DNA of 64,000 bases from Epichloe hybrida (GCA_019022495.1 JAFEKR010000002.1:4402001-4466000), one strand, 5' to 3'. Counted from the first letter of the stretch, positions 12,174 to 22,668 are shown. Notes: generated from the letters alone by a model not told the origin. Translations and numbers: made by a program.

Positions 12174-12365
12174 ATGACTTCACCCACGTATACCCACGAC
12201 ATGAGCGCACCAACTAATCATTGCTTCAGGTACAAGTCGGCGAAATCAGGGACAAATTGCAGCAGCAGCAGCAGCAGCGGCAGCACCAGCACCAGCACCA
12301 GCACCAGCAACACCACCAGCACCAGCAACACCACCAGCACCAGCAACACCACCACCACCACCTGA
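12174..12365 (+). promoter_or_regulatory. Possible uORF with CAG/CAC-rich repeat in the NRDE gene leader
   Basis: An ATG-initiated 63-codon frame ends 35 bp before the start of the NRDE/TANGO2 gene. Its second half is a Ser/Thr/Asn homopolymer-like run, because it reads through a CAG/CAGCAC microsatellite (about 12258-12362) in the AGC/ACC phase. In the frame of the downstream gene the same repeat would give Gln/His runs, but that frame has no ATG upstream. Either the repeat is untranslated leader, or ribosomes meet this upstream frame first. A second ATG in the same frame lies at 12201. A leader intron using the CAG at 12226-12228 as acceptor cannot be excluded and would change the uORF. Confidence 0.4.
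12258..12362. repeat. CAG / CAC trinucleotide repeat tract
   Basis: A run of CAG units passes into alternating CACCAG and CAACACCAC units, ending in CACCACCACCACC. It lies immediately 5' of the start codon of the NRDE gene and is likely polymorphic in length. Confidence 0.85.
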
Positions 12366-12400
12366 TATCACATCCACTCGGAGCTCAGAGCGCCCACGCC

Positions 12401-13438
12401 ATGTGCATAGTGCTCTTCACAACAGCCCACCCCGACTATGCCCTCATCCTCATAGACAACAGAGATGAGTTCATCCTCCGCCCCACATCCCGACCACACT
12501 GGTGGACTCACCCAGCGACGGGCCAACAGGTCCTGTCATCGAGGGACCTGCAGCGTGCAGAGAAAGGGACATGGATGGGCATCACCAAGAACGGTCTCTT
12601 CGCCGTGCTGACCAACTACCGCGAGGCCAACACCCACGACGCGAGCCACCCCGTTCACGGCATCAAGTCCCGCGGCGGCATGGTCACGGCCTGGCTGGCC
12701 GGACTAGGCGACAGCGTCAAAGACGGCGTGCACCACCTCGTCAAGGACGGAGGTGTAAAGGGCGTAGGTGGCTTCTCCATGGTCTGCGGCAAACTGAGGA
12801 AAAACAACGCGGGCATCGCCATCGTGAGCAACAGGGCAGCGCACGCAGACGAGGTCCCTCTTGTTGCGCGCCAGCGCGGCGAGACATGGGGACTCAGCAA
12901 CACCGCTTTCGATGCCCAAGTCAAATGGCCCAAGGTGGAATCGGGAACAGACTTGCTCCGGGACACGGTTCAAGCCGCTGTGGATGCAAGATGCAGCGAG
13001 GACGACCTGGTAGCTAGCCTGTTTGGCATTCTCGACACAGATGCCTATCCTGCCACGGAGCCAGACATGCCCTTTGAGCAGCAGACTGCCTTGTTGAGAC
13101 ACACCATTTTCGCGCCGGAACTGGGCAACGAGGCGCACAGGGAGGCGATGGAGGAGGCGCGAGCGAAGGGAAAGGCGGAGTGGGCAGAGGACGAGGGCTC
13201 CTTGAAGGCCGTCGAGGAGATTCTGCTGGAGCAGCAGCCCGAGGTGAGTGCGCCGGCGGTCAATGGGTTCGCGACGGGGCTGTACGGCACGCAGAGGCAG
13301 ACGGTGATGCTGGTGGATTGGCAAGGAAGGGTCAAGGTTGTGGAAAGGGCCCTGTGGGATCGGAACGGGCACAAGATCCCGAGAGGCCAGGGCGATGTCG
13401 TTCATGAATTCCAGATTGAGGAGTGGGACGAGAGCTGA
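12401..13438 (+). CDS. NRDE / TANGO2-family protein
   Basis: Intronless, 345 residues. The start at 12401 (CCATGTGCATAGTG) places the family-defining N-terminus MCIVLF...ALILIDNRDEF at residues 1-26. Members begin with a catalytic-type Cys2 after Met removal and contain the N-R-D-E motif, here residues 21-24. Further family features are the ERDLQ-like stretch (SSRDLQRAEKGTWMGITKNGLFAVLTNYRE) and a Ser-Arg-Gly motif (KSRGGMV). TANGO2 proteins act in cytosol and mitochondria and have been linked to Golgi organisation, lipid homeostasis and heme handling; the biochemical activity is not settled. The C-terminus (QTVMLVDWQGRVKVVERALWD) is the expected closing beta-rich segment. The open frame extends upstream into the Gln/His repeat but without an ATG, so that part is excluded. 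Confidence 0.9.
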   Translation: MCIVLFTTAHPDYALILIDNRDEFILRPTSRPHWWTHPATGQQVLSSRDLQRAEKGTWMGITKNGLFAVLTNYREANTHDASHPVHGIKSRGGMVTAWLAGLGDSVKDGVHHLVKDGGVKGVGGFSMVCGKLRKNNAGIAIVSNRAAHADEVPLVARQRGETWGLSNTAFDAQVKWPKVESGTDLLRDTVQAAVDARCSEDDLVASLFGILDTDAYPATEPDMPFEQQTALLRHTIFAPELGNEAHREAMEEARAKGKAEWAEDEGSLKAVEEILLEQQPEVSAPAVNGFATGLYGTQRQTVMLVDWQGRVKVVERALWDRNGHKIPRGQGDVVHEFQIEEWDES

Positions 13439-14172
13439 ACATGGACTGACTGGCACTGGCATGCGAACAAGGGGATGCCAGGAGATGCCAGGAGATGTCT
13501 TTCGATCCACTCCGGGCCACCTCGCGAGCTATCAACAGGCAGGTCAAGACTTACTTGACTGACTGACTGACTGACTGACTGACTGACTGACTGACTGACT
13601 GACTGACTGACTGACGCCCGATCATCCAAAACGCAGCTGCGAAGCGGCCGTCTGCCCACCTGCCCACCTGCCACCTGCCAGACAGCCACCTGCCCGACAG
13701 CTGTTACAGTAGCGAGCGCCTCATTAATTCCGAGCCATTCACCAGCCGAGAAACTCACAGTCTCGTCGCTTCTGCTCTTTTTCTCCCCAATCGAATCATG
13801 GCTGCTGGAAACAAACAAAAACAACATCTGAACTCAACTCCTTTCCCCGAACCAGGGTCCAACGCGTCTAAGCGACTTTCATTGTTGTCCATAACAAACC
13901 CTTCTTCCTTGCATCCCGAACTTGTCTTTTATTGCTAGGGTCTTGTTTCAAACCCAGATGCTCGACTTCTTGGTGCGGTGCGCGTATCAGCCGAGCGGCC
14001 ATCATAATTCTTTCTCGCTGGCCGTATTGCTGACTATTTGATCAACAACAACCAATCATTAGCTCATCAAGCTGGTTTAATACTACACTCGAGACTTGAT
14101 CCCATTCTATACTGTTGCTATCCTGCCATTATAATAGCTGGAAACACCGAATAATTGGAGACATTCACAGGG
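13439..14172. other. Intergenic with GACT microsatellite
   Basis: Between two plus-strand genes. Contains the tetranucleotide tract listed separately, CCACCTGCC-type repeats at about 13657-13693, and CT-rich sequence before the next start. No coding frame is supported. Confidence 0.5.
13553..13613. repeat. (GACT)n tetranucleotide microsatellite
   Basis: About 14-15 uninterrupted copies of a TGAC/GACT unit, 115-175 bp after the NRDE gene stop codon, probably in or just past its 3' UTR. Confidence 0.95.
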
Positions 14173-15480
14173 ATGTCACCTCGTGCTGCACCCATGCCCA
14201 AACGTCCACTACAACGACCACTCATTTCGGCACCGTTGGGCCCTGTGAAGACTTCACGTGGTCCAGACCTTGTACGAAGCGAGGGTTTTGAACTGGTAGA
14301 CAGCATCGAAGACTGTGAATCTGCTCCTGCGACCCCTACGGTGTCAGTCGCGTCTCGGCGATCGAGGCGCATATCTGCTAGTTTCTTGAGCACGGCGGTG
14401 CCGTCTACGAGCCCCATTGTGGCAGAGTCCAACATCAATGCCGTTACTCACATACAATCTACCAAGGGATCGAAGGGAACTTTCAGCAGACGGCCAGCGC
14501 TTTTATCTCTCTCGACGAGGTCGCTTCTGAAGCAGCCTTCAAGATATACATTGGTGGCCCGGACCAGTCCTGTCGAAGATGATGAGAACGTCACTCCTCT
14601 CGGAGTCAGGGGGGACCAAGGCGTGAAGCCATACGACTCACAAAAGATGGGGGGTAAATTGCCGAGATCGAGGACCATGACGGTCCTGCACGGGCTCAAG
14701 AAGTCCTTCTCTCGACCGAGCTTAGCGGCGGTCAGGAACTCTGGTTTCGAGAACAAGATGACGCCCAGGAAAACCCCATCGATCGCCAAGGAAAGCAACT
14801 CGGCATCCAGTCCCTTGACATCGTCATCGTCATCGTCTGAGACAACTCCAACTCCCACCTCCCATGCTGCTCCTGCTTCAAATCCGGCCACCCCTCAGCC
14901 CGATGTCAGGTACATCGACACTGCTCAAAGCTCAGAGTACTGGTCCGGCCGATTCATGGCATTGCAAGACCGGTTCCTGTCCGAGAACCTCGACGACGAC
15001 TGTCTTTCGCTATATTCATCCCGAGTTGACAAGCAGTGGCGAGAGCCAAAGCTTGCGGCGTTGGGCCGCCAATCTCTCACCACAACATCTCGCAATAGAT
15101 TGACATATCTCGCCCCTTCAAATACGACATCTGCCCTGACAACAATCACTTACAATCCCAGACGGCGACTTGACGAACAGGACGATGCAAGGTGCTGTCG
15201 CATCTTTAGTCACCTTGACTCGCTTTGCAGCACAACCGAGGCCAAGAAATCGCTGCGATCATGGCAGCAGGCGTATGCACGTCGTCTCGGCTGCCCTAAA
15301 TTGCTTTCCATGGAAGGAAAAATGCATAACACAGATCGAAAAAATATGCTTCTCGGTAGTGTGGGTAGTCGACTTAAGAGTATCGAAAGACAAGGTATAA
15401 AGGTGAAGGAAATGCCCAGTCCTGTACGTGGTGCGTTTGCCATCAAACTCGCTTCAAGTCGCGGAGTAGCTGTGTGTTGA
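14173..15480 (+). CDS. Uncharacterised Ser-rich fungal protein with conserved C-terminal region
   Basis: Single exon, 435 residues, starting at ATG 14173 (AGGGATGTCACC). The first ~245 residues are rich in Ser, Thr, Pro and Arg with many short basic-Ser motifs (SRRSRRIS, RPSLAAVR) typical of phosphorylated disordered proteins. A conserved-looking block starts at about residue 250 (DTAQSSEYWSGRFMALQDRFLSENL). It continues after a variable stretch with DARCCRIFSHLDSLCSTTEAKKSL and SWQQAYARRLGCPKLL. A similar 'YW-GRF-ALQDRF' segment is familiar from uncharacterised Pezizomycotina proteins, but I cannot assign a function. No signal peptide or membrane span is visible. Confidence 0.8.
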   Translation: MSPRAAPMPKRPLQRPLISAPLGPVKTSRGPDLVRSEGFELVDSIEDCESAPATPTVSVASRRSRRISASFLSTAVPSTSPIVAESNINAVTHIQSTKGSKGTFSRRPALLSLSTRSLLKQPSRYTLVARTSPVEDDENVTPLGVRGDQGVKPYDSQKMGGKLPRSRTMTVLHGLKKSFSRPSLAAVRNSGFENKMTPRKTPSIAKESNSASSPLTSSSSSSETTPTPTSHAAPASNPATPQPDVRYIDTAQSSEYWSGRFMALQDRFLSENLDDDCLSLYSSRVDKQWREPKLAALGRQSLTTTSRNRLTYLAPSNTTSALTTITYNPRRRLDEQDDARCCRIFSHLDSLCSTTEAKKSLRSWQQAYARRLGCPKLLSMEGKMHNTDRKNMLLGSVGSRLKSIERQGIKVKEMPSPVRGAFAIKLASSRGVAVC

Positions 15481-16240
15481 ATATGAGCTTTTTTTCCTTT
15501 TTTCTTCTTTCTTTCTTTTTCTTCCCTCTCCTTTCCCCTTTTCTTGGCTGTTTTTTTTTTGTATGAATGACATTGGGTTGTCGCCGTGTTTGTGTTTGGC
15601 TTGTTGTCTTCGTAATCAGCACCCTTTCGGCGATATAATTGCATGATGGGCCCGGCTCACTCTTATTATAAGAAACTAGTTGGAGACTGTTGGCTTTTGC
15701 CCCTTTTGGCACTGTTTGTTTGATGGACTCCCGGCATGAATTGTTTATGATTATTGGAGACCGTGTTTCAGGTTTTGGAGAGAAGATGAAGAACCCTGTT
15801 GGCGAGGCAGCATGTTGCTTTCTTTCCCATGGTTGAGTTTGCTCGTGCCGAGTATAGCCTTAGGTATTCACGGACTTTCAAAGGGAGTGCTGATGAGCCC
15901 CCAGTGGCTGCTGGTCAGAATAGTTATTCTCTGGCTTTTTGTACAAGTTGTATACAAGACACTCATTGAGTTGGTTATTATTATGAGCTTCAAGACCTTC
16001 TTGACCCTTTTTTCGTTTCATTCTTGTACATGGACCGTGTCTCGTTCCATCCGGAACTCTCTACCTAGGTATCAATCTCCTTACCCAAAGTCGCCCAACG
16101 CCGTCGTTTTTCCCCAAATAAAATGCATGCTCAAGGTCCCCGTGAAGATGTTTGTCATGGTGACACTGTCTTTTTTTTTTTTTTTTTTTTTTTTTTTTCA
16201 AAAACCCTCTTCATTCCTTGGCTCCATCCCCAATAAATGC
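15481..16240. other. Intergenic between convergent genes; long poly-T tract
   Basis: Separates the plus-strand gene ending at 15480 from minus-strand Tfb2 ending at 16241. It contains CT-rich 3' flank (15488-15560) and an uninterrupted T run of about 28 bases at 16171-16198. The T run lies some 45-70 bases past the Tfb2 stop and reads as poly-A on the Tfb2 sense strand. Open frames here are short and low-complexity. Confidence 0.5.
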
Positions 16241-17964
16241 TTACTCGAACCGTTTCCTGCTCTTCAAGTAATCCCTAATCTGTTCGTACTTGTTTGCAAA
16301 AAACATGCCCGACTTGTCACTCCTCCAGACCAAAACGCCAATCTCCTCGGCAAACCGCGCCGTGTCCACGAACTCCTTGTGGTCTTCAAAGTCGCGGAAA
16401 AGGAAGCCCCCCGTCGTTTTCATGCGCTCGTTCTCCAGCTGCCATAGACGGATCTGGTCGACCACTGTGGGGGGCAGGACGGGCTTGTTGGTCATGGCGG
16501 CGGTGCGGTACATTTGCTCGTGGGCGTGGGCGGACATGTACGAGATGATTTGGTCGGCGGTGATGCCAAAGTTGATGGCTTGGCGGATCGAGGTGCGGGT
16601 CACGCGGCCGGCGACCATGTCGGGGAACCGCATGTTGAGCTTGCAGAAGAGGGCGAGGACGGCAATCTGCAGCGTGGACTGCGTGTATGCGTAGACGCGG
16701 TAGTTGGTTTCGACAATGACGCTGCCTCTGCCGTCCCCAGATGAGCCGAGAGGTCCGCCGCCGCCGCCGCCGCCGCTGCTGCTGCCGCCGCCGTTGGAGG
16801 CGGTTGCAGAAGAGGAGGGTCCCAGAGCGGCGGCCGTGGCGGCGGCGACACCCTCGCTAATGGAGCGGAGGCTGCTCCCTCCGCTGGTGAGTGTCGTGGC
16901 GAGTCGCGTGGGGAAGAACATGGACCGCTTGTGCTGGGGGATGTAGATGAGACCAAAGTCCAGAAGAGACGGGAGCATGTTCTTGCGCCGCTCAGTGAGC
17001 GCGTTCGTGTCGTAAGCGCGGCCAAGTTCCAGACTGGCCAGGACGAAGAGAAAGGAGAGCATGTCGACTGTTTCGGGGCCCGCGGCTTTGTTGGTCTCGC
17101 TGGCCTCGAGCCATAGGAGGAGTAGTGTCCACACCTGCGCATTCGGTTCTTGCAGCAAGAAGGTGAAGCCGGCCTGTGTGATGCCGATGCTCCCGTTGGA
17201 TCGTCTGTCCACCAGCCGCCCCGCGATTAGAATCTCCTTGACGCTCTTGTTCGGCCCGGCCACATCTCCCGTGCTCTTGTAGCCGACGCTAGAAACGACA
17301 AAGTGCAGGATGTCCTCCCACTTCTTCCGCGCGTATCGATCCAGAAAGGGTAGGTCGATCTCGGGTGGAACTACGAGTGTAGACGGCACGCCAAACGAGT
17401 TGTGTTCGCCGCCACCGGTAAGGGCTAGTCGCAGCGAGTTCTTGAAGTTCAAGGTGAGCTGCATTTCCTGTGGCTTTTCTTTCGACGGAACCGATATCTG
17501 GATGATGTGTAGACCTTTGAGGGTCGTAATCGCACTGTCTCGTTGCCTGTCGGGTTTTCGTTGTTGCCCTGTTAGAAACACGACTTGTTGCACATGATGC
17601 GTCGCATCAACGGCGCAGAGAGTATAAACGTTGTCAAGTTACCTTTTCGCGTCTGGCTTCACCCACACGTCAAGGTCGCTGAGAAGCATGGGCTTGGGCA
17701 TGTACAGGATGCGCATGACCAGGGTTTTTGCTGGACAACGGACAAACAGACACTCGTGTTAGTCTTTTTTTCTTTTTCTCTCTCTCGCCGTCTTTGGTGT
17801 TGAAAACATGGCATAGTCACAATAGATGTACCTAAATGCGGGAGCATGCGCCGGAATACGGCAAACGCCGTCGAGGGCTGCTGGTACAGCTTCCTAAAGG
17901 TAGTGCCAGGTAGCTTCTCGAGATAGTCTGCGAGCTGCAGCGACGGCGCGGGGGTGACGGACAT
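16241..17964 (-). CDS. TFB2: TFIIH core subunit Tfb2 / p52
   Basis: Three coding exons on the minus strand: 17964-17832, 17730-17643 and 17546-16241, giving 508 residues, close to the ~510 of yeast Tfb2. The first exon encodes the N-terminus (LADYLEKLPGTTFRKLYQQP, then RRMLPHLAKTLVMRILYM across intron 1). The acceptor at 17547 is chosen because it alone keeps frame into RQRDSAITTLKGLHII. An AG at 17569 shifts the frame. Family landmarks follow: FKNSLRLALTGGGEHNSFG, LLLWLEASE, DLLSFLF-like MLSFLFVLASLELGRAY, and the C-terminal YEQIRDYLKSRKR. Tfb2 anchors XPB/Ssl2 in TFIIH and stimulates its ATPase for promoter opening and nucleotide excision repair in the nucleus. An Ala/Ser/Gly-rich insertion (GVAAATAAALG ... 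SSSGGGGGGG) interrupts the otherwise conserved middle. Confidence 0.93.
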
Positions 17965-18584
17965 TTTGGCGGAGCGACCAATCCGTCGTAGGCAAGGTGA
18001 TTGTTCTGTAGCTATATCATTATAAGTCGAGGTTGCGGTGGTCTGCCGGTCGGGTATGTATAGTTGAGTAAAAAAGTAATACGTTGGGTCGTTGGGTCAC
18101 GATGATGAGGGGACGAATTGACGTTTGAAGTTGATGGTGGATCTCATCTCTAATTCCTGGGGAAGTTGGAGCCTTGGAAATCGGGCGACGGTCGGGCCGT
18201 GCGACAATTCCATTGAGATTTCCACCAACCAACCAACCACCACGCCCATCCGTTCATCTGTATCACAGCCGACCCATCGTTCTCCCTAGGAACCCAGCAT
18301 TATTTTCAATTATTTTTTTTTAATTTTTTTGTAAATCCCACAACTTCCGCAATGGCCAAGAAACTATCGGCCACGGCCTTCACAAAAGCTGTTGGTTCCC
18401 CGCCAGGCCCCTTACCTCCTGCAGTGCAACTGCCTCGCTAACACCCAGCCAGGTGATGAGGTCTTTCATGGCCGAATCAGGTCTCGAGCCAAGGTCAATT
18501 TACTATCCATCGCACGCCACACCATAGAAAGAGTGCAAATGGCATACTGACGGTTGTTCCAATGTTGTTCTCTTTCTTCTTTGA
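17965..18584. other. Divergent promoter region between Tfb2 and thioesterase
   Basis: About 620 bp between the divergent starts of Tfb2 (minus) and the hotdog thioesterase (plus). It holds a short ACCAACCAACCAACCACC run near 18224-18241 and an AT-rich T tract at 18311-18330. No gene is supported. Confidence 0.55.
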
Positions 18585-19329
18585 ATGAAAGACTTCTTGG
18601 CCCAAAAAACGTATGCATCGACAAGACTGAGCCGAGCGGCGAGCAACCCACTTCAATCGCTGACCGACTTCAAGTTCAGATTACTAAGCGCTGAAGCCGG
18701 CCGCGTCAAGTTCGAGCTTGACATCCATAAAGATCACACGGTTTGTGCTTTCTCCCCGCCGTCCTTCCTCGAATTTTACCTACCTGACCAACATGTGAAC
18801 AGAACCGTCTCAACATCATTCATGGCGGCACGCTAGCCAGTCTCGTTGACCTGGGGGGCTCGCTGGCCGTGGCATCTACGGGACGTTATGCAACGGGTGT
18901 GTCCACGGACCTGAACGGTAAATTACGTCTCTGACTCGATCAAGCAGCCTGGTGGGATGGAACAGTGGTTGACTGCCGTGCAGTGACGTATCTCTCTCCT
19001 GGCGGGAGACCCGGCGATGTCCTTGGAGGAACGGCTACTTGCGACAAGAGTGGGTTATATCGTCGCCGAGTTGCCCCTTCAAGAGTTACTCGTTAGCTGA
19101 CGAATCATCTAGTTGGCAAAACGCTTGCCTATACGACAGTAACGTTTACCAATAGCAAGGGCCAACTGGCTGCCCGGGGCAGTCACACAAAGTATATTCT
19201 CGCCAGCTCCTGTTCACGACGAGAGCATGCTTGATTGACTGACGCATCCGCGATAGATATGTCGCGGGCACCATGGGAGAAGCAGGCCCCTATGTTGCAC
19301 CACCGGAGTTCTCGGAAGATGTGGAATAG
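18585..19329 (+). CDS. Hotdog-fold acyl-CoA thioesterase (PaaI/THEM2-like)
   Basis: Five short exons: 18585-18740, 18803-18917, 18984-19049, 19113-19191 and 19257-19329. They sum to 489 bp, or 162 residues, the usual size of THEM2/ACOT13-type proteins. All introns are GT..AG of 62-66 bp and keep frame. The assembled protein has the family order: a short N-terminal helix, a beta strand (GRVKFELDIHKDH), then NRLNIIHGGTLASLVDLGGSLAV. There the H-G-G-x-x-A-x-x-x-D pattern supplies the active-site Asp on the long central helix. VSTDLNVTYLSPGGRPGDVL and KTLAYTTVTFTNSKGQLAARG follow, closing with KYVAG. Such enzymes hydrolyse acyl- or aryl-CoA thioesters as tetramers in cytosol or mitochondria. The exact substrate is not deducible. 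Confidence 0.92.
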
Positions 19330-19627
19330 AGTAACCAATGAAGCGTGGGAAGTAGGAGGGAAAATGCGCTGCGCTTCATGAATTGTATAGAGCAGGAAAA
19401 AAAAAGGCCCCTGGATTCGACATGTTGGAATTCAAATAAACGCAACGGAATTGCGCCCTTTCGTACTCCACCCCTTCAACGCATTACACGGTACGGATCC
19501 GTACGGCGCCATGAAACCGTGACGTCACCCTCCACCTCTGCCAAATTCCTTGAATCCCTCCTCCATCTCCCTCAGTTCAACCACGTCACCATTTCTTGTT
19601 TCGCGCCCGGCCCCCGCGAAGACAGGC

Positions 19628-19698
19628 GTGTATAAAAAGCCCCGTGTAGACCTTGACCCGTAGGGCTCCCGTAGGGCTCCCGTAGGACTCCCGTAGGT
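19628..19698 (+). promoter_or_regulatory. TATA box and 11-bp tandem repeat upstream of the 19750 gene
   Basis: TATAAAAAG lies at 19631-19639, about 110 bp before the start codon. Downstream of it GTAGGGCTCCC is repeated about three times with slight variation at 19660-19698, in the likely transcribed leader. A canonical TATA box is uncommon among fungal housekeeping genes and suggests regulated or strong expression. Confidence 0.6.
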
Positions 19699-19749
19699 AG
19701 ACGCGCCAACATCTACAAGTCCGCCTTGCGCATATTTCTCCCGCTCACC

Positions 19750-20093
19750 ATGTCAATCACGTCAGGCGTGTCCGGAATCTTCACGTCCATCTACGACCTG
19801 TTCGCGTCGCTCCTCGCCATCCTGCAGGGCGTCATCGTCTGCATCGTCGACGTGGTGCAGGACCTCATCTCGCAGGCGGTGCACCTGACGAGCGGCGTGA
19901 CCAAGTTTGTCGCGAGTACGTATCACCACGATCGATCCCCCGTCCTGCGTGCTCCGCTGGTGGCTGATCAAGCTTGTCCTGTCCGTCTCCAGGCAATTTC
20001 ATCGCTCTGGCCGTCGGCGGATTGCTCGTCTTCGCCTACCTGCGCTACTCGGCAGGCAGCAGACGGGCCGTGGCTGGCAAGAAGACGCAGTAG
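19750..20093 (+). CDS. Small two-span membrane protein (88 aa)
   Basis: Two exons, 19750-19915 and 19993-20093, joined by a 77-bp GT..AG intron, give 88 residues. The start context is CTCACCATGT. The N-terminal ~50 residues form a long amphipathic to hydrophobic helix (IYDLFASLLAILQGVIVCIVDVVQDLISQAVHLTSG). Exon 2 adds a clear transmembrane span (NFIALAVGGLLVFAYLRY) and a basic tail ending AGKKTQ. The layout suggests an ER, vacuolar or mitochondrial membrane microprotein. Similar short proteins occur across Pezizomycotina, but I know no assigned function. The intron falls exactly between the two hydrophobic segments. Confidence 0.78.
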
Positions 20094-21060
20094 AGCCCCC
20101 GTTCTACCGTTCTTCTTAGGAGCAACTGTTCCGCTTATACGGATTGGATGGAGACATGCTGCTGGTTGGTTGGGTTTGCGGGGTGCATATATTTCGGGGT
20201 TGCGCGATCGATGAATGAATGGGCTTCATTTGATGCCAACAGCTGGCGGTTCTCAAACCTTTTGCACACTACCATGTGTAAACGAATCATTGGGAGCGGA
20301 GGGATATCCGGATGGCAGGGCGGATCTGTGCTGGACATGATGGACGTGTAATTCGTACCGAGTATGAGTGAGTCCATGATTGTCGCGGGCGACCTGCGGG
20401 GCGAAACCCCCTGTCGTTTAAACCTTCAAAATGAGGCAAAGGATCCTTGGAAATATCACGACTCCATCATGACCATGTCAAGTTATGAATCTCGGGTCAA
20501 GACAAACCATTTCCAAGTTTATAAAACCGCGCCCAAAGGTCGTCGTCTAACTAGTGGCTGTCGTTTGGCTGATACAGTAGGTGTAGCTCAGACACGTCCT
20601 CATGCCCATCACCATTTCCGCGTGTCCATGTGATAGACACACATGTTCCCGCACGAATCTCACAGCAGTAAATGTCTATTGTTTCAGTTGAATACTTATG
20701 ATAAAAAAAAATCAGTACATGGTCGTAACGTCATAGCCTGAATATTCTCCCAACTCTTGCATTGTCATTCCGTCCAGTTTTATCCTTCTCTAGAGTTCTC
20801 CTGATGCTGATTCTTTGCCGACGACGTGCGCCTTGAAGCCGTCCTGGTCAGTGCAGAACCAAAAACGCTGCAGTGACATCGCACAGCCCTCCCCAGTCTT
20901 CCTTTGCGTGGCGCACGCCTTGCTTCGCACGCCTTGCTTGTCCTTTATGTGAGGGTACTCAGCATCGCTCGAACGAGAGCTGGGGGAGGTCCTGCGCGGC
21001 ATCTCATCAGCCACCGGTCGGTACAGCGACAAGCGCAAGTTACGATGAATGTGCACACCT
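20094..21060. other. Intergenic between convergent genes
   Basis: Holds the 3' flanks of the 19750 gene (plus) and the DUF8035-type gene (minus). Open frames here are low quality. The frame that continues antisense from the DUF8035-type gene is a shadow. No RNA gene seen. Confidence 0.45.
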
Positions 21061-22668
21061 TCATCGGTACTTTGGTACGCTGATGGACATCCTACCTTTC
21101 TTGTCCTTCTCGATCCTCGGGGGCTTGGGTCGGGCCACTGTCCGTTCCACCTCCTCTTCATAGACGACCAACTCGCCGTTCGGCAGTCTCTCGGTGCGGA
21201 CAACTTCTCTTTCAACCTCACCTCGAGGTCGATGTACCAACTGTCGCTCCAGCGCCTTGATTTCAGCGCGAATATCTCGGCGACTTCGGGATCGCGACCG
21301 TGAACGAGGCACCATAACAAGCGCTCCTTCATCGTGGTGATGATGATGGCGATGACGATGATGACCGGAGTCCCAGCTGCTAGATGATCGAGTGGGGGAT
21401 GATTCACGGATGACAGTCTTGTCGACATATTCCACGGTTTCGGTGGCACGGGGGGCAGCTTCCACGACGACGGGTCCCGGCGCCGGAGCGGGAGGAGGAA
21501 CCACGACGGGAGGAGGGGCCGGGGCGGGAACCACGACGGGAGGGGGTGGTGGAGGAGGAGGAGCTGGAGACCGGCCAGTCTCTCTCCGTCTCTCTTCATT
21601 ACGCTCCTCAACTACGTTGCCAGCAGATGAGCGAGCGTTGGCAACTTCTTCGTCCACTAAAAGCATATTAGGATTTTCGTTATGCAGTGAGATGCGCAAG
21701 AGCAGAACTGACCTCTGTTGTACTCGTCACTCAGCTTAAGTAACTCGTCAATATTTTCTTGACCCAAAGCTTTTTGGACGATGACTGTGTTTTCCTGGAT
21801 CGAGGGGGGGGGAAGTGTTAGCACCTCTACCTCCACTGTGTGGTGTTGTCGTTCATGTGGCCGCCCTTACCTCTTCAACATAAGGATATCCAAGATCAAT
21901 AAGAGCTCGTTTAGAGACCAATCGTACTGGAATCTTGGTCTTTCCCTTTTTCGGATACTCGCTGTGAACAGTTGTACCTCCTGCGCTGCTCGAGGATTCG
22001 CTGCTTGAGGAGGACCGGGAACTGCTGCGATCTGTGTGGGTTCTGGTGGCTCGGGATTCCCTGCTCCTATCACGCCTGTCGCGTTCTCTTATAATTTCTC
22101 GCTCTCTCACTCTTTCAGGCATCTGCCTGTAATCATCATCCAGGGGGTAATCCGGCTCTGAAGGGCGGTAATCGTCGTAGAGGCGGTCCTCGCGGCGTCC
22201 GGGAGGAGGGAGTCCGCGAGCCTTGGGCAGCGGGATCGGGGTATAAGGGGGAGCACGATAATCATCTCTATACATGTCCTCACGTCGAGCCGGGGGCGGA
22301 TATTCTTCACGTTGATCGAATACAGATCTAAGGGGGCGGCGATTATACGTATCGAGTGAAGACTGTCGCCGCAAAAATGATGGTCGACGAGGAGAGGAAT
22401 TTCGATAATATTCTCGATCCCTCTCTTTCTCCATGACGACTCGGCGATCAAATTCTGGCTGCCGAGCAGGCTCTTGTCTCGGCTCAAATCGAGGTTCTTC
22501 ACCATAATACCGTCGGTCGCGCACATAGTCATCATCGTAATACCGACGACGGTCAAAACGTTCTTCTGAATGTTCTCGGCCACGACCACTACCCCTCGGG
22601 TAGTATCTATCTTCCTCGAACCGGTCTCGCTCATAGGCGCGGTCACGGTCCCAGCGTTCACTTCCCAT
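21061..22668 (-). CDS. Arg/Asp/Tyr-rich fungal protein with DUF8035-type domain
   Basis: Three exons on the minus strand (22668-21871, 21794-21713, 21656-21061) give 491 residues. The first ~230 residues are strikingly rich in Arg, Asp, Glu and Tyr (repeats such as ERDRFEEDRYY and RREDRLYDDYR), followed by a Ser run. A compact conserved block spans intron 1: IPVRLVSKRALIDLGYPYVEE | ENTVIVQKALGQENIDELLKLSDEYNR. It matches the fungal region catalogued as a domain of unknown function (I recall DUF8035). Next come a Pro-rich stretch with PPPPPPPP, a His run (HHRHRHHHHH), and an Arg/Ser segment with a coiled-coil-like helix (RRDIRAEIKALERQLVHRP). The C-terminus is RMSISVPKYR. The composition suggests a nuclear RNA-associated or condensate-forming protein; that is inference only. 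Confidence 0.85.

Noticed and set aside
12221..12400. N-terminal Gln/His extension of the NRDE protein
   Set aside because: The extended frame has no ATG, and the family N-terminus starts exactly at Met-Cys at 12401.
17547..17569. Acceptor AG at 17569 for Tfb2 exon 3
   Set aside because: It gives the wrong frame; the AG at 17547 restores the conserved sequence.
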